The position numbers and the translations under genes were made by a program. DNA of 64,000 bases from an uncultured Algibacter sp. (lineage in GTDB: Bacteria > Bacteroidota > Bacteroidia > Flavobacteriales > Flavobacteriaceae), in NCBI RefSeq assembly GCF_947487575.1, contig NZ_CANKXG010000004.1, positions 1 through 64,000 on the forward strand, in the 5' to 3' direction. Positions 48,531 through 59,202 of this stretch are shown in pieces. The notes under the pieces are model-generated. The model ran no database searches, was not told the origin of the DNA, and worked only from the letters and a program-made list of their open reading frames with translations. The stretch's first letter is position 1, and the number at the start of each line of letters is the position of its first letter.

Positions 48531-48634
48531 GGCATTACCTATATCCTGAATTTAGTTCAGGATATAGGTCGGGCTTTGCGTTACAAGTCCTCGTTCGTGC
48601 CTCACTGTGGGCTTTCCACTGCAATCCCTAATGC
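48531..48634 (+). repeat. Dispersed structured element, copy 4 (compensated ends)
   Basis: Begins GGCATTACC and ends CAATCCCTAATGC: the terminal pair is GCATTA/TAATGC, against GCGTTA/TAACGC in the other copies, a compensatory change. The internal hairpin is extended to ACCTATATCCTGAA/TTCAGGATATAGGT. The segment from GTTACAAGTCCTCG to the end matches copy 2 closely. Confidence 0.88.
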
Positions 48635-48673
48635 AGTTTAGTCTGCCAATTTAGTTTTTATTCTCTAAGTTTT

Positions 48674-48699
48674 GTCATTCCTGCGAAGGCAAGAATCTA
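48674..48699. repeat. GTCATTCC-type short palindrome
   Basis: GTCATTCCTGCGAAGGC then AAGAATCT; related to 10261-10285. Sits 40 bases after dispersed element copy 4, as the other copy sits near copy 2. Confidence 0.6.
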
Positions 48700-48729
48700 C
48701 TTGAAAAATATTAAGAAATAAAGCAAATA

Positions 48730-49515
48730 TTAAAACCCTTCAAAAACACCCAATCCAAATAAAGCAAAATCATATTTTACAGGATCAGTTGGGTCTAGTT
48801 TTCTAAGAGCAGTATCTAATTCAGCTAAAGCCTTAGCATCATTTTGTTTTCTTTTTAACAGACCAAGTTTTCTAGCCACGTTCCCAGAATGTACATCCAA
48901 AGGGCAAGATAATAGGCTAGGAGAAATGCTATTCCAAATACCAAAATCAACACCAGTTTTATCGTTTCTAACCATCCAACGTAAAAACATATTAATACGT
49001 TTAGCAGCAGAATTTTTTAAAGGGTCACTAACATGCTTTTGGGTGCGTTGTAGATGTTCAATTTCAAAAAAAACAGATTTAAATTTCGAAATAGAGTTTT
49101 GTAAATTATGTGTTTCAGTATGCTTAGCAAAAACATTTTCTAAACCGCCATGATTTTTATAAATATGCTGTAAAGATTTTATAAATTGTGTGCAATCATT
49201 ACCATTAAACGTTCTATGGACAAAGGGTTGAAGTTTTTCTAAATCAATTTCCTCGTGGTTAATTATAAAATCAAAAGGTGCGTTGTCTAGTAAATTCATC
49301 AGTTTGTTAGCATTATTTATAATGCTTTTTCGGTTTCCCCAAGCAATAGTTGCTGTTAAAAAACCAGAAACTTCAATATCTTCCTTTTTACTGTATTTAT
49401 GTGGTATTTGTATGGGGTCGCTTTCAATAAATTTTGGGTTATTATATTGAATAACTTTAGCGTCCAAAAAGTCTTTAAGCTCACTTTTAGTTAGTTTCTT
49501 TGTTTTTTCTTTCAT
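48730..49515 (-). CDS. TIGR02757 family protein
   Basis: 261 aa soluble helical protein. The segments LTATIAWGNRKSIINNANKLM near residue 57 and KRINMFLRWMVRND, then LDVHSGNVARKLGLL near 208, match the TIGR02757 family found across Bacteroidota and some other phyla. The HhH-like C-terminal half resembles DNA glycosylases in pattern, but no function is established. Single gene. Confidence 0.88.
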   Translation of the reverse strand: MKEKTKKLTKSELKDFLDAKVIQYNNPKFIESDPIQIPHKYSKKEDIEVSGFLTATIAWGNRKSIINNANKLMNLLDNAPFDFIINHEEIDLEKLQPFVHRTFNGNDCTQFIKSLQHIYKNHGGLENVFAKHTETHNLQNSISKFKSVFFEIEHLQRTQKHVSDPLKNSAAKRINMFLRWMVRNDKTGVDFGIWNSISPSLLSCPLDVHSGNVARKLGLLKRKQNDAKALAELDTALRKLDPTDPVKYDFALFGLGVFEGF

Positions 49516-49601
49516 AGTTAAACAAAAATAATTGTAATTAGCTTAACAAAAAGTAGACTTAGGATATTAATTATAAATATTTATTGATAGTAATAGCTTA
49601 A

Positions 49602-50774
49602 ATGGCTCAAAGAAAATTCATTTTACCAATTATAGTATTATCTCAGTTTTGCTGTACATCACTTTGGTTTGTTGGTAATGCTTTTATTAATGACTTAGCA
49701 AATAGTTTTAATTTACAACCATCAGCTTTAGGTAATTTAACTTCTGCAGTACAATTTGGGTTTATTTTAGGAACTTTCTTGTTTGCGGTTTTTACCGTTT
49801 CTGATAGGTATTCACCATCCAAAGTATTTTTGGTTAGTGCTTTAATTGCTTCAGTTTTTAATATATTAATAGTATTTGGTAATCATACTTTAATAAGTTT
49901 GGTTATTCTTCGTTTTTTTACAGGGTTTTTTTTAGCTGGAATTTATCCTGTAGGAATGAAAATTGCATCAGATTATTACCAAAAAGGGTTAGGTAAATCT
50001 TTAGGTTTTTTAGTGGGAGCATTAGTTTTAGGAACTGCTTTTCCGCATTTATTAAAGGGGTTTAAGGATTTTTTACTTTGGAAAAACATGATTTATATAA
50101 CTTCTATTTTAGCTACGTTTGGTGGTTTAATTATGTTTTTATTAGTTCCTGACGGTCCTTATAAAAAGCGCATGCAAAAATTTGATGTTTCTGTGTTTTA
50201 TAATGTTTTTAAAATTAGAAAATTTAGAAGCGCGGCATATGGATATTTTGGGCATATGTGGGAGTTATACACTTTTTGGGCATTTGTTCCAATTCTGTTA
50301 AAGGGATATGCAGAGTATCATGGAAATGCACTCATAAATATACCATTGCTAAGTTTCTTAATTATTGCTATTGGTAGTTTAGGTTGTGTAGCTTCTGGCT
50401 ATTTGTCACAGCAATATGCAGTTAAAAATGTTGCTTTTTCTGCTCTTACTTTATCTTGTATATGCTGTTTGTTGTCGCCAGTATTTTTTATGCTTAATTC
50501 AGAAATCACTTTTATAATATTCTTAATGTTTTGGGGTGTAGTTGTTATTGCAGATTCGCCTTTGTTTTCTACTTTAGTAGCGCAGAATGTAGCAGCAGAA
50601 TCCAAAGGAACTGCTTTAACTATAGTTAATTCTATAGGCTTCGCAATTACCATAGTGAGTATTCAACTATTTAGTTATTTAGTAAATAAAGTAGATGTTC
50701 AATACCTTTTTTTAATGCTAGCTATTGGACCTATTTTAGGATTGTATTCGTGTTTTAAGATAAAAGACCGCTAG
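49602..50774 (+). CDS. Major facilitator superfamily transporter
   Basis: 390 aa with twelve membrane helices. The loop 2-3 motif is weak (FTVSDRYSPSKVFL), and RFFTGFFLAGIYPVGMKIASDYY near residue 106 is the conserved helix 4-5 region. It is an inner-membrane carrier; the substrate cannot be predicted. Converges on the ABC ATPase gene with seven bases between stops. Confidence 0.88.
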   Translation: MAQRKFILPIIVLSQFCCTSLWFVGNAFINDLANSFNLQPSALGNLTSAVQFGFILGTFLFAVFTVSDRYSPSKVFLVSALIASVFNILIVFGNHTLISLVILRFFTGFFLAGIYPVGMKIASDYYQKGLGKSLGFLVGALVLGTAFPHLLKGFKDFLLWKNMIYITSILATFGGLIMFLLVPDGPYKKRMQKFDVSVFYNVFKIRKFRSAAYGYFGHMWELYTFWAFVPILLKGYAEYHGNALINIPLLSFLIIAIGSLGCVASGYLSQQYAVKNVAFSALTLSCICCLLSPVFFMLNSEITFIIFLMFWGVVVIADSPLFSTLVAQNVAAESKGTALTIVNSIGFAITIVSIQLFSYLVNKVDVQYLFLMLAIGPILGLYSCFKIKDR

Positions 50775-50781
50775 GGAGGGG

Positions 50782-51444
50782 CTAGTTAATTATTTCCCCA
50801 TCAACCATAGTTAGCTTTCTATCTGCCATATTAGCCAAGTCTTTATTGTGAGTTACAATAATAAAAGTTTGTCCAAACTCATCACGAAGTTTAAAAAATA
50901 AGTTATGTAAGCTTTCAGCAGATTCGCTATCCAAATTCCCAGAAGGTTCATCAGCAAAAATCACCTCCGGATTATTAATTAAAGCCCTAGCTACTGCAAC
51001 ACGTTGCTGTTCTCCTCCAGAAAGCTCATTTGGTTTATGATCATAGCGCTCAGACAAACCTAAAAAACCCAAAAGTTCTTTAGCGCGTTTTTCGGCATCT
51101 GCCTTTTTTGTTCCTTTTATAAAAGCAGGTAAACAAACATTTTCTATAGCTGTAAATTCTGGTAATAATTGATGAAATTGAAAAATAAAACCCAGATGCT
51201 CATTTCTAAATTTAGCTAAAGTTTTATCTTTAAGTGAATTTATTTGAGTGTTGTTTATTATTATTTCTGAGTCTGCTTTTGAGGTTGCTTTATCAAGTGT
51301 GCCTAAAATATGCAGTAAGGTGGTTTTTCCAGCTCCTGAAGCGCCAACAATAGAAACAATTTCACCCTTTTTTATGTGAATATTTACGCCTTTTAAAACT
51401 TGTAAATCGCCGTAATATTTATGAATGTTTTTCGCTTGAACCAT
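50782..51444 (-). CDS. LolD-like ABC transporter ATPase
   Basis: 220 aa, a single ATPase domain. Walker [10 protein letters not shown] (K40), Q-loop in [12 protein letters not shown], signature LSGGEQQRV, Walker [13 protein letters not shown] and the H-loop THNKDLA. Length and motifs fit the LolD/MacB-type (o228) group, which in LolCDE releases lipoproteins from the inner membrane. No permease gene is next to it, so the partner must lie elsewhere. Confidence 0.9.
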   Translation of the reverse strand: MVQAKNIHKYYGDLQVLKGVNIHIKKGEIVSIVGASGAGKTTLLHILGTLDKATSKADSEIIINNTQINSLKDKTLAKFRNEHLGFIFQFHQLLPEFTAIENVCLPAFIKGTKKADAEKRAKELLGFLGLSERYDHKPNELSGGEQQRVAVARALINNPEVIFADEPSGNLDSESAESLHNLFFKLRDEFGQTFIIVTHNKDLANMADRKLTMVDGEIIN

Positions 51445-51494
51445 TTGTGAAAAATAACAGATGTGAATTTACTACTTTATAATGTGATGTACAA

Positions 51495-53987
51495 TTATGA
51501 ACTGTTTTTGTTACGCAATACATTCTTAATATTTTTGTTATCAATAAAATAAACTAATCGTAAAGAAAATGTATTTCGTTTATCTTGTTTAAATAAGCTT
51601 TTTAAACTATCAAAATAACTATCTTTTGAATCATTGGTGTTGTTAAAAATTTGGTTTCTATATAGTGCTGTAAGTTGGCTGCCAGGTGCAAATTGCCAAG
51701 TATAACTAAAATCTAAATTCCAAGTATTAAAGTTTGCATTAGGGTTAAAATCGGCATCTTCACCAATAGTATTTTTTGTATGTGTATTAGATACTAAAAG
51801 ACTTCCGTTGTTTTGTAAATTATAAACTTGATTATCATAAGTAACCCTACTTAAATAGTTTCTGAAGCTTAGTGTTAATGCTTTAAACGAATTAAAATTA
51901 TAGCTTCCAGAAATATTTACTTCGGTCTCAATACGCCTACGCTGGCCAAAAATAATTTCGTTATCAATATCTTGTCCGTTTATGTAGCCTCTGTCAGCCG
52001 TATAATCATCATACTCAAACCCAAATACAACCAATAGTTTTTCGTTAAATTTAAAACGTGGGTTTATACCATACCACCAATTATTAAAGTTATCTCTTTC
52101 TTTTTCAAAAAATTTGGCATAACCAATGTTTGTTTCAATGGCAAAAAAAGCATTAAAATTTGATGAAAACCAAATGTTGGATTGTGCATAATTTTTAGTT
52201 ACGAAATAGCTGTCAAATCCATTTCTGGGTTCAAAATAATCAAAGCGTTTTCCAATATTCCAATTACCATTAATTCCAAAAGAATGTAGTTTTTTAGTTG
52301 TCGCTCTAAAATTATAACCAATATTAGCACCAGTAAATGTATTTGGATTAGCTAGTCGATTGTAATTAAACCAACTATTTATTCGGTAATTATTTAACTT
52401 TTTTGTTGGTTTAAATATTCTATAGCTTATTTCAGCACCAAAATTGCTGTAATTATTTCTAAACTGTATTCCTAAATCATTAATATCATAATTTTGGTCA
52501 GCGTAGTTGAATATAGCGCTATATCTTAATTTTCCGCTATTTTTTCCAATACCAACTCTTGCGCTGTAACCTACATTTTTATCTTCAGCATCATTAAAAG
52601 AACTCATTTTTACTTCACCTATAGCGCCATAGGTGTTTTTTTTATTCATTAAATCTAATAAAAGCCCAGTAACATTAGAATCTCTAAAATCACCATCTCT
52701 AGTTACGTTTGTATTAATTAGTGTAATAGAAGAGTTTTTGTTAAACTGTTGGTCTAAAACCAATATGTTATAGTTTGCTAGTGGCTCTACTAATGTATCT
52801 CTTTTTGATTCTCTAGAAGTTTCTTCGGGTGTGTTTTCGTTTATAATTTCGATTTTTTTAATAGTGGCAAACGTTTTTTTTGTAATGGCGTTAAAGAAAC
52901 CTATGCCTAATCCTTTTTTTGTTCTTCCAGATACTTTTATAGCATTTATCAATTGTACTTTACTTGGAAAATTAATAAATTCTTCATCATCATCAATTTC
53001 AGGAGTTGCTGAAGGACTGTCACCAACACGTCTAGAATAAAATAAGTTTCCTTTATTGAATAAATCTACACCTTCGGTAAAAAACTGTCGTTGTTCAGTA
53101 AATTGTTGCTCAAATGGTCCAAGATTTAGTTCTACATTATCAAAACCAGCTTGACTAAAATCAGGAACTAAGGTAGCATCCAAAGTAATGTTTTCTGTAA
53201 TGCCATATTTAACATCCAAGCCAGCTGCAAAATCGGTTTCGGTTTCTCCTTCAAAATCACTCACCAATCCTGAAGCATACGGGTAAAAACTCAATCTTGT
53301 TGGTGGTTTAATATTTTTAAGTCCTTTTAATTCGGCATTGTATAAGCCAATATTTCCTTTTGTTACATCAATAGCATTCCACGTAAATTGTGCTCTAGTT
53401 TTTCTAAAATGTCTATGAAATTGAATACCCCAAGTTGGGTTTTCTTGCTGTGTAAAACGAAGCGCTCTATAAGGTATTTTTACCTCTGCAATCCAACCAT
53501 CTTCAACTATTTTTACGGCACTTTCCCAAACTGCATTCCATCCAAAATCTTCACCGTTACTAGGGCTCTCAACAGCATCGGCTTGGGTGCCAGAGCTAAA
53601 AACAAAAAATTCGGTGTTGTTTTGAGCATCATTATTTGGGTTAAAAATAATGCCAAAAAAATCGGATTGCCCAAAATTATCACGTTGCGTAAACTGGCGC
53701 ATAATGTCTTCAGGATTGTCATGTAGGTATGCAGAAATATAAATGGCGTTATCATCATAACACATTTTAATTTCGCTACGTTTTTCTTTAACAGCCAATT
53801 TGCCTACGTCTGGTCTAAACTGAATAAAATTAGTTGCTACTTGTGAATTATCCCAAATGCTTTCATCAAGAACACCATCAATAGTTGGTGCTTTTTTAGC
53901 TCTAGTTATTTGATAAGCTTTTTTGGGTTGAGCTTCTAGTATTGTAAATATGCAAAAGAACAGCATTAAAAATGTTGCTTGCTTCAT
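51495..53987 (-). CDS. DUF5916 outer-membrane protein with CBM9-like domain
   Basis: 830 aa. A signal peptide (residues 1-19) precedes a carbohydrate-binding family 9-like domain (APTIDGVLDESIWDNSQ, then CYDDNAIYISAYLHD, ending near residue 215). The remainder is rich in alternating aromatic strands, ends NVLRNKNSS, and matches the DUF5916 beta-barrel. Located in the outer membrane; ligand unknown. Single gene. Confidence 0.88.
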   Translation of the reverse strand: MKQATFLMLFFCIFTILEAQPKKAYQITRAKKAPTIDGVLDESIWDNSQVATNFIQFRPDVGKLAVKEKRSEIKMCYDDNAIYISAYLHDNPEDIMRQFTQRDNFGQSDFFGIIFNPNNDAQNNTEFFVFSSGTQADAVESPSNGEDFGWNAVWESAVKIVEDGWIAEVKIPYRALRFTQQENPTWGIQFHRHFRKTRAQFTWNAIDVTKGNIGLYNAELKGLKNIKPPTRLSFYPYASGLVSDFEGETETDFAAGLDVKYGITENITLDATLVPDFSQAGFDNVELNLGPFEQQFTEQRQFFTEGVDLFNKGNLFYSRRVGDSPSATPEIDDDEEFINFPSKVQLINAIKVSGRTKKGLGIGFFNAITKKTFATIKKIEIINENTPEETSRESKRDTLVEPLANYNILVLDQQFNKNSSITLINTNVTRDGDFRDSNVTGLLLDLMNKKNTYGAIGEVKMSSFNDAEDKNVGYSARVGIGKNSGKLRYSAIFNYADQNYDINDLGIQFRNNYSNFGAEISYRIFKPTKKLNNYRINSWFNYNRLANPNTFTGANIGYNFRATTKKLHSFGINGNWNIGKRFDYFEPRNGFDSYFVTKNYAQSNIWFSSNFNAFFAIETNIGYAKFFEKERDNFNNWWYGINPRFKFNEKLLVVFGFEYDDYTADRGYINGQDIDNEIIFGQRRRIETEVNISGSYNFNSFKALTLSFRNYLSRVTYDNQVYNLQNNGSLLVSNTHTKNTIGEDADFNPNANFNTWNLDFSYTWQFAPGSQLTALYRNQIFNNTNDSKDSYFDSLKSLFKQDKRNTFSLRLVYFIDNKNIKNVLRNKNSS

Positions 53988-54168
53988 GTTTTTTGATTTG
54001 ATTGATGATGTATGTTATTAGTCACATTACTACAACAAAACTAATTTTGTTATGTTTTATTATTCACAATAAAAAGTTAAAAATTTTTATAGTAGTATTA
54101 AAGAGTAGGTTATCAACATATATTTTAATTATCTTTATTTTTAAAATTAAGAGACTAAAAACACCAAT

Positions 54169-54756
54169 ATGCCGTATAAGAATTTTGAAGAATATAGTAT
54201 GAAAGTTACCGATGATGTTAAAGAGAGGTACGAAAATATTATTAAAGATTTAGGAGAAGACGCTAATCGTGATGGTCTTTTAAAAACACCAGAGCGTGCG
54301 GCAAAAGCTATGCAATTTTTAACACAAGGCTATGATCAAGACCCTGTTGAAATCCTTAAAGGAGCTATGTTCAAGGAATCTTATAACGAAATGGTTATTG
54401 TAAAAGATATTGAGCTATACTCACTTTGCGAACATCATATTTTGCCATTTTTTGGAAAGGCACATATTGCGTATATACCAAATGGGCAAATTGTAGGGCT
54501 AAGTAAATTACCTAGAATAGTAGATGTTTTTGCGAGGCGTTTACAAGTACAAGAACGTTTAACAGAACAAATTTTAGACTGCATAAACGATACGCTTAAA
54601 CCACAAGGTGTAGCTGTGGTAATTGAGGCAGCGCATATGTGCATGATGATGCGTGGCGTACAAAAGCAAAATTCGACCACTACAACGTCTGGGTTTAGAG
54701 GTCAGTTTGAAAAAATTGAAACTAGAAATGAGTTTCTAAAGCTTATTGGAAAATAA
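54169..54756 (+). CDS. folE: GTP cyclohydrolase I
   Basis: 195 aa. Zinc ligands C87 and H90 ([10 protein letters not shown]) and C158 ([10 protein letters not shown]); [15 protein letters not shown] carries substrate contacts. First step of tetrahydrofolate synthesis, from GTP to dihydroneopterin triphosphate. ATG 54169 is used here; another in-frame ATG at 54199 would remove ten poorly conserved residues. Confidence 0.97.
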   Translation: MPYKNFEEYSMKVTDDVKERYENIIKDLGEDANRDGLLKTPERAAKAMQFLTQGYDQDPVEILKGAMFKESYNEMVIVKDIELYSLCEHHILPFFGKAHIAYIPNGQIVGLSKLPRIVDVFARRLQVQERLTEQILDCINDTLKPQGVAVVIEAAHMCMMMRGVQKQNSTTTTSGFRGQFEKIETRNEFLKLIGK

Positions 54757-54797
54757 ACTTGGTACGTTTCTTGTTATATTTTTAATAAATATATAGA

Positions 54798-55064
54798 ATG
54801 AATTTAGATAACTTAAGTAAATATAAAAAACTCGTATTAAGCCTTGTATTTGACGCTATTGGTATGTTAACCATCTTCGATATTATTTGGGCGCCAGCAT
54901 CTGGTTATTTAATGAGTAAAATGTACAAAGGCACCAGAGGTAAAATTGCTGGTGTGGTGTCGTTTATTGAAGAAATTATTCCAGGTTTTGATATTATTCC
55001 AACCTTTACTATTATGTGGTTTTTAACCTATGTGTTTCAGAAAGAAGAAGTCTTACAGGTTTAG
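54798..55064 (+). CDS. Small membrane protein of unknown function (88 aa)
   Basis: Two hydrophobic stretches (about 11-32 and 62-82) separated by a GTRGKIAGVVSFIEEIIPGFD loop. I recognise no family, but the composition and its position 41 bases after folE suggest a real, possibly cotranscribed gene. Confidence 0.7.
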   Translation: MNLDNLSKYKKLVLSLVFDAIGMLTIFDIIWAPASGYLMSKMYKGTRGKIAGVVSFIEEIIPGFDIIPTFTIMWFLTYVFQKEEVLQV

Positions 55065-55071
55065 CTGGTAG

Positions 55072-55155
55072 ATGGAATCCTTACGCCAGACAGAAGGGTG
55101 GGAGCAACATAGTTGCCGAGCCATTTTGGTCAGCTTTTCGCTGAATGGATTCCAT
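55072..55155. repeat. Structured intergenic element with three stems
   Basis: Outer pair ATGGAATCC (55072-55080) / GGATTCCAT (55147-55155); inside, GCAAC-ata-GTTGC (55104-55116) and CAGC-ttttc-GCTG (55131-55143). It is GC-richer than its surroundings. Only one copy in this window; it looks like a member of a dispersed family. Confidence 0.65.
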
Positions 55156-55271
55156 GGTTTTGTATAAGATTACTATGGGAGATTGTCGACTGAGCCACTA
55201 AACTTATACTTATTTTGTGTTTTTATCTTTGTTGACCCAAAATACACATTAATTTTATATGTTGTTGTAGC

Positions 55272-55388
55272 TGGTATGTTTCTTCAGAAATTGCAAAAGA
55301 TATTATTGCAATATCAAAGTCTTTTAATGTTGATGCTAATATTGTAGGTAGGGTAGAAGATTTAATTCTGATGAAAATCAGAACCTAA
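55272..55388 (+). pseudogene. purM: Decayed 3' fragment of purM
   Basis: The frame 55275-55388 reads YVSSEIAKDIIAISKSFN then VDANIVGRVED and stops after a few unrelated residues (LILMKIRT). This is the C-terminal end of phosphoribosylformylglycinamidine cyclo-ligase (AIR synthetase, purine synthesis). Nothing upstream continues it: the frame dissolves into CCSW and noncoding sequence. About 30 codons survive out of a normal 330-390, so it is a remnant of a duplication or rearrangement. The intact gene must be elsewhere. Confidence 0.7.
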
Positions 55389-55389
55389 C

Positions 55390-55419
55390 AAAAAACTCAC
55401 TATAAAAAGTGAGTTTTTT
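55390..55419. terminator. Terminator hairpin after the purM remnant
   Basis: 12-bp stem AAAAAACTCACT/AGTGAGTTTTTT, T-rich on both strands. It begins one base after the remnant's stop, as if the terminator travelled with it. Confidence 0.8.
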
Positions 55420-55436
55420 GTTTTTAAATATTAAAT

Positions 55437-55472
55437 AAAAATGCCAAAACAAATTTTTGTTTTGGCATTTTT
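55437..55472 (-). terminator. Terminator of the repeat lipoprotein gene
   Basis: Long stem AAAATGCCAAAACAAA / TTTGTTTTGGCATTTT, T-rich on the minus strand, ending two bases before the stop codon of the minus-strand gene. Confidence 0.85.
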
Positions 55473-55473
55473 A

Positions 55474-57126
55474 TTAGTTAGTGATATTAACAACCTTTGT
55501 TATGGTAGGTGTTTCATCACCATTTTCGTAAATATCAATTTGCATAGTAAGAGGTCGATAAGAAGTAATGTTCAAGTCTGTAGTTAAGTCATCTGAAGTT
55601 GCTTCTATAACTTGCGTGTGAGTATCTCTATCTAGTTGTTCTATAAACCAATTTACTCTTGAAGTTATTGAATAACTCCAGTAAGGCTGTGGCAAATCAT
55701 CACCAATTGGATGAGTTGATATTCTAGTTATTATTATTTTTAAACTTGTATTTTTAGGCAAAATAGCTGAAAAACTATACCTCTCTCGAGTTTTTGCTTC
55801 TGTAAATGAATTCGCTAAAATATTATCACCAAAAAAACCTGTTTCTGGATATTCTATACTAGCAGGCAGTGTAGTAAAGGTTTCTTCATTGCCATAGGCC
55901 GTAGTACCTTCACTATTTGTAGCATAAGCTCTTACATAATACGTTGTATTTGGAGTTAAATTAGTAAATGAGCTTTCAAAAACGCCCTGACCACTTCCGT
56001 CAATAGTTTTATTATCGCTTATGGTAGGATTAGTTGCGGTACTCCAGCAAATCCCTCTTGTAGCAATTTCATTCCCATTATTATCTGTAATATCTCCTCC
56101 ACTTTTAGCTGTAGTTTGTTCTATCTCACTAATTGCTGTTGTTGTTAGGATTGGGGCTAGTGCCTTAGTTTTAAAAGAAATATCTTCTCCATAAGCAATT
56201 TCTCCTTCGCTATTAATGGCGTATGCTCTGACGTAATATATTGTGTTTTCTGTAAGTGATGTTAGGGTAGAGCTAAATTCTCCTGAGCCTGTTCCATCAC
56301 TTGTAAAATCTCCAGTAATGGTAGGTAAGGCTTCTATACCCCAGCAAACACCTCTTTGAGTAATTAATAGATTGCTAGGGAATTCAACTTTTCCATTTAT
56401 TATAGCAGAATTTTGTGCAATATCAGTTACCGCAACAGAAGTTACTTCAGGTAAAGGCAATTTCGTTTTAAAAAGTATAAAGTTACCATAAGTAGTTTCT
56501 TCTGATGACGTCGCGTAAGCTCTGGCATAATAGGTTGTGCCAGGGCTTAATTCTTTAATTTCACTTTCAAAATCATCATTCCCAGTTCCTTCTTTTGTAT
56601 TACTATCACTAATATCTGGATATAAAGAAGTTGTAGACCAGCAAATGCCTTTTTCTATGATGTCTATATTCTCGATTTGCATCGTTGCACCAACAGTTGC
56701 AGATGCTTCTTCAATATAAGAAGCTTCTAATGTTAGTATATTTACTAATGAAGGATTTGTTTCAAAGCGAATAATCTTTCCATAACTTGTACCAACTTCA
56801 TTAGTTGCATAAGCTCTTGCAAAGTATAAAGTTCCAGGTTGTAAATTTTCAATTTTACTTGTAAAGTTTTCATCTCCTGCGCCATGAGTTGTTTTGCTGT
56901 CATTTAGGTCTGGTTCTACAGAAGTTTCAGACCAACATATTCCTTTTTGAGAAATTTGACTGTTTCCATTATCTGATATAATTCCAGTAATGTTTACAGA
57001 ATTATGAGTGAGATTTGTAGTTTGTTCTGTTGTTAATTCTGGTAAAAAGATAATTTCTTCTTCATTTTCACTACAGCTAAAAATGAATAGAAAAAGACAA
57101 GAAAAATGTAGTAATTTACTTTTCAT
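55474..57126 (-). CDS. Surface lipoprotein with four fibronectin-III-like repeats
   Basis: 550 aa from ATG 57126. A longer frame exists (to 57231), but the lipoprotein signal MKSKLLHFSCLFLFIFSC starts at this internal Met, so I use it. After the Cys come four repeats of about 95 residues, each with GICWS or GVCWG, a D-S-(K/N)-T-x-(E/D/H)-G-(A/T/S)-G turn, GTLYFARAYATN or TTYYVRAYATNSEG and an F-(K/E)-T end. The last ~130 residues are a different, beta-rich domain. The Cys-Ser-Glu-Asn-Glu-Glu start suits export to the cell surface. Probably adhesion or substrate binding. Confidence 0.85.
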   Translation of the reverse strand: MKSKLLHFSCLFLFIFSCSENEEEIIFLPELTTEQTTNLTHNSVNITGIISDNGNSQISQKGICWSETSVEPDLNDSKTTHGAGDENFTSKIENLQPGTLYFARAYATNEVGTSYGKIIRFETNPSLVNILTLEASYIEEASATVGATMQIENIDIIEKGICWSTTSLYPDISDSNTKEGTGNDDFESEIKELSPGTTYYARAYATSSEETTYGNFILFKTKLPLPEVTSVAVTDIAQNSAIINGKVEFPSNLLITQRGVCWGIEALPTITGDFTSDGTGSGEFSSTLTSLTENTIYYVRAYAINSEGEIAYGEDISFKTKALAPILTTTAISEIEQTTAKSGGDITDNNGNEIATRGICWSTATNPTISDNKTIDGSGQGVFESSFTNLTPNTTYYVRAYATNSEGTTAYGNEETFTTLPASIEYPETGFFGDNILANSFTEAKTRERYSFSAILPKNTSLKIIITRISTHPIGDDLPQPYWSYSITSRVNWFIEQLDRDTHTQVIEATSDDLTTDLNITSYRPLTMQIDIYENGDETPTITKVVNITN

Positions 57127-57400
57127 AACTATTTTTTTGATTTGATATAGTAATTTATTTATGATATTTATATGCATTAATTCAGATGTATAGGTTCTTT
57201 TAAGAAAAGTATATTTATTATATATTTCCATTTTGTCATATCTTTCAATAAAGTCAATTGAGTTGGCATGTTTTATTCATATTTTATTACGTAGCTTCAA
57301 TGACTTATATCAATCGATAGCAAATTTATCACAATCTCAATTTTTTGTAGTCTAAAATCTATTCTAAAATTGTTAACAAGTCCCACTAAAATAACTATTT
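57127..57400. other. Divergent interval between the repeat lipoprotein and pyrG
   Basis: About 270 bases without a credible gene. The only clear signal is the pyrG promoter region at its right end (see next entry). Confidence 0.5.
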
Positions 57401-59077
<1,677 letters not shown>

Positions 59078-59127
59078 AATTGGATAGCTTTTTGATTATT
59101 CAATAAACTTTATAATAAATAATGTTT

Positions 59128-59190
59128 GTCATATTGAGCGCAGTCGAAATATCTTTAAAATAGATTTTTCATTACATTCAGAATAACATC
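59128..59190. repeat. GTCATATTGAGCG-type intergenic repeat
   Basis: GTCATATTGAGCGCAGTCGA is followed by ATATC..., and the far end ATTCAGAATAAC is an imperfect inverse of the start. Sequences of this type are widespread between flavobacterial genes from what I recall. One copy here, between pyrG and yidC. Confidence 0.5.
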
Positions 59191-59202
59191 AACTAAAATT
59201 AG

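Noticed and set aside
54002-54202. 66-codon plus-strand frame upstream of folE
   Set aside because: AT-rich low-complexity translation overlapping the folE start; no supporting signal.
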